From assembly GCA_900314995.1 (NCBI GenBank), contig OMXK01000047.1, positions 1-46,824 on the forward strand: a DNA stretch of 46,824 bases, in the 5' to 3' direction. Numbering within the stretch: the stretch's first letter is position 1; every line of letters starts with the position of its first letter. The notes beneath the pieces are model-generated. The model saw nothing but the letters and a program-made list of their open reading frames with translations, searched no databases and was not told the origin of the DNA. Below are positions 44,501 to 46,824 of this stretch, one piece after another. The position numbers and the translations under genes are program-made. This DNA is from an uncultured Prevotella sp. Its GTDB lineage: Bacteria > Bacteroidota > Bacteroidia > Bacteroidales > Bacteroidaceae.

Positions 44501-46158
44501 AGTCCGGCCGATGCGAATGCACCTTCGCCGATTTCCACCACGCCCTCGGGAATGCTTGTAGCCTTGCAGCCTCTGATAAGCACGCGTGTGTTTTTATCGT
44601 AGATGGCATTGTTCTGGGAATAATACGCCGTATTGCCTTCTTCCACCTCGATTGAATTCAGCGTAGAAGTGTCAAAGGCATAGCTCGCCAATTGTGTGAC
44701 AGACTTCGGAATGAAGACAGAGGAGATGTTTGTACCAGAGAACGCCCATATTCCAATGACTTTCAGCGTTTTAGGCAGCACGATTTCGGTCAGTGTGAAA
44801 CAATTAGCGAATATCCAGTCGTTAAATGTATCATCAATGCAGTCATAGCTATCGTCAGCATACTTCTGTCCGCCTACGATGCGGGCCTCTGAGAGGTCGA
44901 GTTTCGACAGACGGCCCTGATTAGGTCCACCATACTTATCGGCCGACATATCACGGAGTACGTCGATATCCTTACCGCCCACCACGCCGGTAACCTTCAG
45001 TCGGCTGATGCGATAGCGCTCGCCCTCGGGCAGCAGCGATGCCAGCTGGCCCTGCTTTTCCACGTGCACCTCACGGAAACCGATTTCCGGCTTCAACGCG
45101 TCATCTTTGTCGTCGCCGTTGCCCAATGCAGGCTGGAGGCCCACGACGGCATTCTGTTTCTCCTTGAAATCTATGTCGCCGGGCTTCAGGTTGGTCAGTT
45201 CGAAATAACCGTCCATACGTCCGCCCCAGCCCCAGTTGACGTAGAACTTGCCGTCCTTATAGCCATGCAGCACAAAGGAGTGGCCTGCCTCACCGCTAAA
45301 GCCGCTGTAGATGACAGGGCGCCCTGCCTTGATCTCATCATAGAGCACCTGCTCCCACTCCTCGTCGGAAAACTCCTCGCGGCCCAAGAGATTGGCACCC
45401 TTACTGAAATTGAAGATGGAGATGAGTGCTCCGGGAATATTACCCGAAGTGGCACTTGACTCGCCAATGTCATATTTCATCGACACGGCCTGACCGCAAT
45501 AGCGCATGAGCCAGGCGATGTCGTCGTCGTTCATGCCAAACCAGTTGAACTTGCGGGCCGGCAGCAACTCAAGGTTGATGCCGTGCTCGGTGGTATATCC
45601 AGCCACTTCGCGCACGTTATTGAGCGGCCACTGGAGGTAGTTCACCACCTGGGCCATCGCCGTGGCCACACAACCGGTCAGCGTCTTCATGCCATTCACT
45701 TCCGGGCAGTGCTGCTGATAGATGCCGGTCTGGTCCCACTGGGTAGTGAGCAGGGGAATGAGCTCGGCCTTGGCATCACCTCTGGTGGCAGCACGACGGT
45801 CGGCAGGCTGATTTCCCAGCGAGCGGGCGACCTCGGCATAGTAGTCGAAGAGCCATTTCACATTGTCGGGCGCCTGCGAGAGATCGAAACTGCCCCGCTC
45901 GGCATAGCCAAGCACCTCGGGCATCTGGTCGTTGCCGGCGATGACCACGAAACCGCCGTTTTTCTCGGCATTAAACACATAATAGGCCGGAACCGTCATC
46001 GAGGCGCCACGCGCCATGCTGCGGTTCTGGACCTGCGTCAACTGTTTGCCCTTCATCAGCTTCTGAGCCTTCTGAAGTGCCTGAGCTTCTGTTATCTCTC
46101 CTGCCTGCATGCTCAAGCCGAAGAAGAAGCTGACTAACAACAATGTAAGTTTTTTCAT
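41572..46158 (-). CDS. giant secreted C10 (streptopain) protease with BspA-type LRRs, thioredoxin-like domain and T9SS tail
   Basis: A 1528-residue protein, start 46158 (MKKLTLLLVSFFFGLSMQAG signal peptide). Residues 20-110 form a Spi-type propeptide; the C10 catalytic domain has its Cys in LTGCVATAMAQ (163) and His in AGHSFVLHGY (293), with the WGWGG motif after it. Residues 360-1140 hold many BspA-type leucine-rich repeats, interrupted by three copies of DSRDNCNAIIETATNTL. A thioredoxin-like/Omp28-type domain follows with GTWCGWCARG (CxxC at 1237-1240). The end has YSLDGRRV ... KPGLYIHNGRKVVTK, typical of T9SS sorting domains in Prevotella. The protease-LRR-thioredoxin combination suggests a surface protease with an adhesive arm. 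It probably depends on PorT/PorQ-type secretion. Confidence 0.92.
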   Translation of the reverse strand: MKKLTLLLVSFFFGLSMQAGEITEAQALQKAQKLMKGKQLTQVQNRSMARGASMTVPAYYVFNAEKNGGFVVIAGNDQMPEVLGYAERGSFDLSQAPDNVKWLFDYYAEVARSLGNQPADRRAATRGDAKAELIPLLTTQWDQTGIYQQHCPEVNGMKTLTGCVATAMAQVVNYLQWPLNNVREVAGYTTEHGINLELLPARKFNWFGMNDDDIAWLMRYCGQAVSMKYDIGESSATSGNIPGALISIFNFSKGANLLGREEFSDEEWEQVLYDEIKAGRPVIYSGFSGEAGHSFVLHGYKDGKFYVNWGWGGRMDGYFELTNLKPGDIDFKEKQNAVVGLQPALGNGDDKDDALKPEIGFREVHVEKQGQLASLLPEGERYRISRLKVTGVVGGKDIDVLRDMSADKYGGPNQGRLSKLDLSEARIVGGQKYADDSYDCIDDTFNDWIFANCFTLTEIVLPKTLKVIGIWAFSGTNISSVFIPKSVTQLASYAFDTSTLNSIEVEEGNTAYYSQNNAIYDKNTRVLIRGCKATSIPEGVVEIGEGAFASAGLKNIDLPKSIKTIGTQAFSSNYDIRNLYIPASVEKIAQRAFFSCANLVSITVDKDNKKLDSRDNCNAIIETATNTLIQASNSTVAIPATVKALGDYAFARLGIRKLDIPETVSKMGQNVFEGASIMTFIAHGATPLSIPNDAFGYLNPNTVLIVPDGSKAKYAAAPGWQDFKLEERAIVEASEFENQRICSVNLSSAGTLESAFPADRKSIIRELKVTGSINSKDFEFMRSLCGRDCPLSTIDLSEANIVSGEGTVANELPESALINTFSLENIILPKSLTAIGMFAFQDSGIREFVLPKNVTTIGRDIFYYADNLEVLSVEAGNTTFDSRDNCNAIIETATNTLRIGCRTTVIPESVTAIGEAALSGKRGLKEVKLPNSVTSIGWAAFWADEDLTTVKLSAGITDLGESPFGGCENITSFEIDPNNPKYDSRDNCNAIIETATNTLIQGFSTTKIPEGVKKIAAASFRSIFTLTEIEIPASVEKIEAEAFLYCNQLTKVVSHIRKPFTVSSMVFSGDNMKSAVLYVPYGTKAAYANTPGWDNFRKIVEMDYVEGEYAKYAASVATTDFGKAYAAVNGSVEVPVTLVGEGIEPVTNIDYTITTGSTTTEHHLDLPSPVSFMMTSEILVPLEADGALGSQDKTFKVTKVNGVANECTTENLSAKGQLVTLAKKPKVTAFVEEATGTWCGWCARGIPALALLNKIYGKNVITVAVHGGGNDDPMILDNYQLNVSGYPSCMVNRGETVDPYYGSNSKPFGISREVEAVHRSYVPAGIEVEASWANDNTIDVKTTTTFVEDVANANYRIGYLLVADGLKGTGDTWCQSNYYAGSSTTDENLAPLTKDESKMKNVSYNYVPVAAYEPFDGIEGSVPASIAQDAPMTHNYQIDITGNTRIQDKENLTVVALLIDKNDGKVVNAAKFSFNDKGGSGTGISDTTFQPESGAANGAWYSLDGRRVEAQPAKPGLYIHNGRKVVTK
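43178..44322 (-). repeat. three identical 32-bp repeats inside the protease gene
   Basis: The same 32 bases occur at 43178-43209, 43484-43515 and 44291-44322, encoding the DNCNAIIETATN part of three LRR units. Complete identity at the DNA level, with more variable flanks, points to recent duplication or gene conversion and makes repeat-number change possible. Confidence 0.85.
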
Positions 46159-46266
46159 TTTAATGGTTTGATTAATATTGATATTCAGCGGGCAATGCAG
46201 CGATTTAGCGAGAGCCATGAAACATGTTTCGATGGCCGGGCGTAAGCGTCATCGCGGCGTATGCCG

Positions 46267-46274
46267 CAAAGTTA
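46267..46274 (-). promoter_or_regulatory. -7 box for the giant protease gene
   Basis: TAACTTTG on the minus strand gives a leader of about 100 bases before the ATG at 46158. No clear -33 element. The leader holds only a short frame beginning ATGACGCTTACG. Confidence 0.6.
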
Positions 46275-46340
46275 CGAAGAAAACGATAAACTCCGCCATT
46301 TCCTCTCTTAATTTTTGTTAACCGCCTCCAAAACTCATCG

Positions 46341-46444
46341 CTGGGGTCAGGCCCCAAGATAAAGTATCTTTTAGAAACTTAACTTCGGGGCCTGGCCCCA
46401 GAGGTAAAAAAACCGGCGGGCATTGCTGCAGGCCGAGTTTTTGG
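46341..46444. repeat. palindromic repeat element, copy 2
   Basis: CTGGGGTCAGGCCCC (46341-46355) pairs with GGGGCCTGGCCCCAG (46387-46401). It is followed by AGGTAAAAAAAC and the CGGCGGGCATTGCTGC core, then GGCCGAGTTTTTTG, as in copy 1. The terminator stem has lost one T on the left arm. On the minus strand it lies just after the amidase stop and may terminate that gene. Confidence 0.85.
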
Positions 46445-46451
46445 GGGGAAA

Positions 46452-46824
46452 TTAATCTAGGTTTAGTTGCCTGTAATCTGGGTCTGAGGCTACGTCGAGG
46501 CAGGGGCACTCTTTCTTGACATTAGGGAAGTCACGGTGGCCGACGACCTTGGCATTGGGATAATCCTTCTTGAGGTCTTTCAGCAGGAAGAGGATGGCGG
46601 CTTTCTGGGCCTCGGTGCGGGTGTCGGCGGGGCGGCCTTTCTCATCGAGGCCTCCTTCGTAGCAGATGCCGATGGCGTGCTGGTTGTAGTGCTTGACGTG
46701 AGCGCCGGCGATCCACTCAGGGCGGCCTTCGTGGTATTCGCCGTCGCGGGTGATGTACCAGTGGTAGCCGCAGTCGTAGGCGTAGCCTTTGGCGCGGTGA
46801 CAGCGCTTCAGGTCTTCGAACGTG
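46452..46824 (-). CDS. N-acetylmuramoyl-L-alanine amidase, 5' part outside the window
   Basis: The last 123 codons of an amidase-2 type peptidoglycan hydrolase; the frame is open to the window edge. Visible features: GYHWYITRDGEYHEGRP with GAHVKHYNQHAIGICYEGG (zinc- and substrate-site region), KVVGHRDFPNVKKECPC with the His-Arg-Asp of the family, and a short tail to TAA at 46452. The amidase of this size usually stands beside smalltalk and HU-like genes in Bacteroidales; those would lie beyond the edge. It cleaves the bond between MurNAc and the stem peptide. Confidence 0.9.
   Translation of the reverse strand, partial: TFEDLKRCHRAKGYAYDCGYHWYITRDGEYHEGRPEWIAGAHVKHYNQHAIGICYEGGLDEKGRPADTRTEAQKAAILFLLKDLKKDYPNAKVVGHRDFPNVKKECPCLDVASDPDYRQLNLD

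Overview
The window looks like chromosomal DNA of a Bacteroidales bacterium, most likely Prevotellaceae (Prevotella in the broad sense). Evidence seen directly: many intergenic regions carry the Bacteroidota promoter -7 box TAnnTTTG; there are type IX secretion (T9SS) proteins (PorT-like, PorQ) and a cargo with a T9SS-type C-terminal tail; a 'smalltalk' micro-protein; an LruC-domain lipoprotein; a BspA-type leucine-rich-repeat protein fused to a C10 (streptopain) protease; and the order tonB / polyprenyl synthase / tatD / tRNA-Ser / exbB / exbD / exbD. No IS element, CRISPR array or prophage core was seen.

Layout. 1-4.2 kb: remnant of a gene, a long hairpin, the smalltalk gene, an LruC lipoprotein and a Tat-exported Fe-S aldo/keto reductase, then a 2[4Fe-4S] ferredoxin on the other strand. 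4.5-9.2 kb: PorT-like barrel, a 5'-nucleotidase split into two secreted proteins, rplS with a structured leader, a monofunctional AICAR transformylase and two small hypothetical genes. 9.2-16.9 kb (minus strand): a MacAB-TolC-like export operon (ATPase, two FtsX/MacB permeases, adaptor, TolC) followed by an orphan TPR histidine kinase whose promoter sits inside an inverted repeat. 16.9-19.9 kb: an ABC-2-like exporter operon ending in its own GntR/YtrA regulator, with a palindromic operator at the transcription start. 19.9-33.2 kb: a minus-strand cluster of TMEM43-family membrane protein, micro-ORF, YARHG/beta-helix secreted protein, secreted tandem-repeat protein, lipoproteins, a membrane-anchored CbxX-type AAA+ ATPase and a very large protein with a zinc ribbon and five AAA modules. 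This is the best candidate for an undescribed system. 33.2-38.0 kb: the TonB energising apparatus (exbD, exbD, a small membrane protein, exbB, tRNA-Ser, tatD, polyprenyl synthase, tonB). 38.1-41.3 kb: porQ, cmk and an OmpP1/FadL porin. 41.3-46.8 kb: a giant C10 protease/LRR/thioredoxin-like T9SS cargo gene bracketed by two copies of a palindromic repeat, then the 3' part of an amidase gene cut by the window end.

How it fits together. Most of the window concerns the envelope: TonB/ExbBD energy supply, outer-membrane barrels, T9SS and one of its probable cargoes, two ABC exporters, and the AAA+/lipoprotein/TMEM43 cluster, which I infer (not proven) to be an envelope remodelling or stress system. 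Two genes of that cluster carry single-base frameshifts in short G/C runs; these may be assembly errors or real inactivation.
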